Origin: Urechis unicinctus
Lineage: Eukaryota; Annelida; Polychaeta; Xenopneusta; Urechidae
Direction: 5' to 3'
Assembly: GCA_034190875.2 (NCBI GenBank)
Contig: CM067355.1
Span: forward strand, 28,449,688 to 28,513,687
Length of the DNA: 64,000 nucleotides
The notes beneath the pieces are model-generated. The model saw only the letters and a program-made list of their open reading frames with translations, was not told where the DNA came from and searched no databases. The position numbers and the translations under genes were made by a program. Below are positions 63,644 through 64,000 of this stretch, piece by piece (position 1 is the stretch's first letter; every line of letters starts with the position of its first letter).

Positions 63644-64000
63644 TGTTTATATGTATTTATGTATGTATATATGTATGTATGTATGTATGTATATATATGT
63701 ATGTATTTATGTTTATATGTATTTATGTGTGTATATATGTATGTATGTATGCATGTATGTATGTATGTATGTATGTATGTATGTATGTATGTATGTATGT
63801 ATGTATGTATGTATGTATGTATGTATGTATGTATGTATGTATGTATGTATGCATGTATGCATGCATGTATGTATGTATGTATGTATGTATGTATGTATGT
63901 ATGTATGTATGTATGTATGTATGTATGTATGTATGTATGTATGTATGTATGTATGTATGTATGTATGTATGTATGTATGTATGCATGTATGTATGTATCT
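63072..64000. repeat. (TATG)n tetranucleotide array running off the window
   Basis: Over 900 bp of gtat/gcat/gttt tetranucleotide repeat starting right after the fucolectin exon donor. It is an intron-located microsatellite; open frames on both strands are artefacts. Confidence 0.95.

Overview
The window is animal nuclear DNA: split genes with GT-AG introns, very long dinucleotide and tetranucleotide microsatellites, decayed Ty3/gypsy-like retrotransposons and tRNA-derived SINEs. The protein families (WSC domain, MEGF-type EGF, fucolectin domain, GT10 fucosyltransferase) suggest a marine mollusc, probably a gastropod such as an abalone. That placement is inference; no ribosomal or mitochondrial marker is present.

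Layout. Positions 1-2300 hold a broken gypsy-like polyprotein. From about 3150 to 61290 the window is a tandem segmental duplication. Unit A (3150-20720), unit B (21640-36290), a short rearranged piece C (37080-38978), unit D (38979-55480) and the 5' part of unit E (55780-61290) follow one another in the same orientation. The complete unit, reconstructed by comparing copies, reads: 5' flank, degenerate minisatellite, a decayed receptor gene (called alpha here), its better preserved paralogue (beta), a long spacer, and a GT10 fucosyltransferase gene. No unit in the window keeps every part intact.

The main genes are the receptors. Joining predicted exons gives a type I membrane protein: signal peptide, one WSC lectin-like domain (two exons), one eight-cysteine EGF/MEGF domain (one 156-nt exon), two or three very short Ser/Thr-rich stalk exons, one transmembrane exon (70 nt) and one cytoplasmic exon (352 nt in all beta copies). 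The tail carries a conserved V-x-Y-A-[VI]-V motif that fits the ITIM consensus. Beta-1 (10596-13863) looks complete at 353 residues. Beta-2 (28954-32003) has a TAA stop that removes the motif. Beta-4 (45548-48626) has lost the in-frame splice acceptor of its tail exon. Beta-5 (59235-61285) has two WSC-EGF modules and no tail in the window. Alpha survives as a 3' half in unit D (39893-41524), 5' relics in A and E, and a tail relic in C. At the right end (62591-63068) an EGF exon and a fucolectin-type exon follow in compatible phase.

Both fucosyltransferase copies (18885-20290 and 53891-55090) carry stops and frameshifts and read as pseudogenes. A tandem, rapidly decaying family of lectin-like receptors with inhibitory-type tails, beside fucosyltransferase and fucose-lectin sequences, fits an innate-immune or self-recognition locus. 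This is the best candidate for an undescribed system here, but the function is inferred from domain architecture alone.
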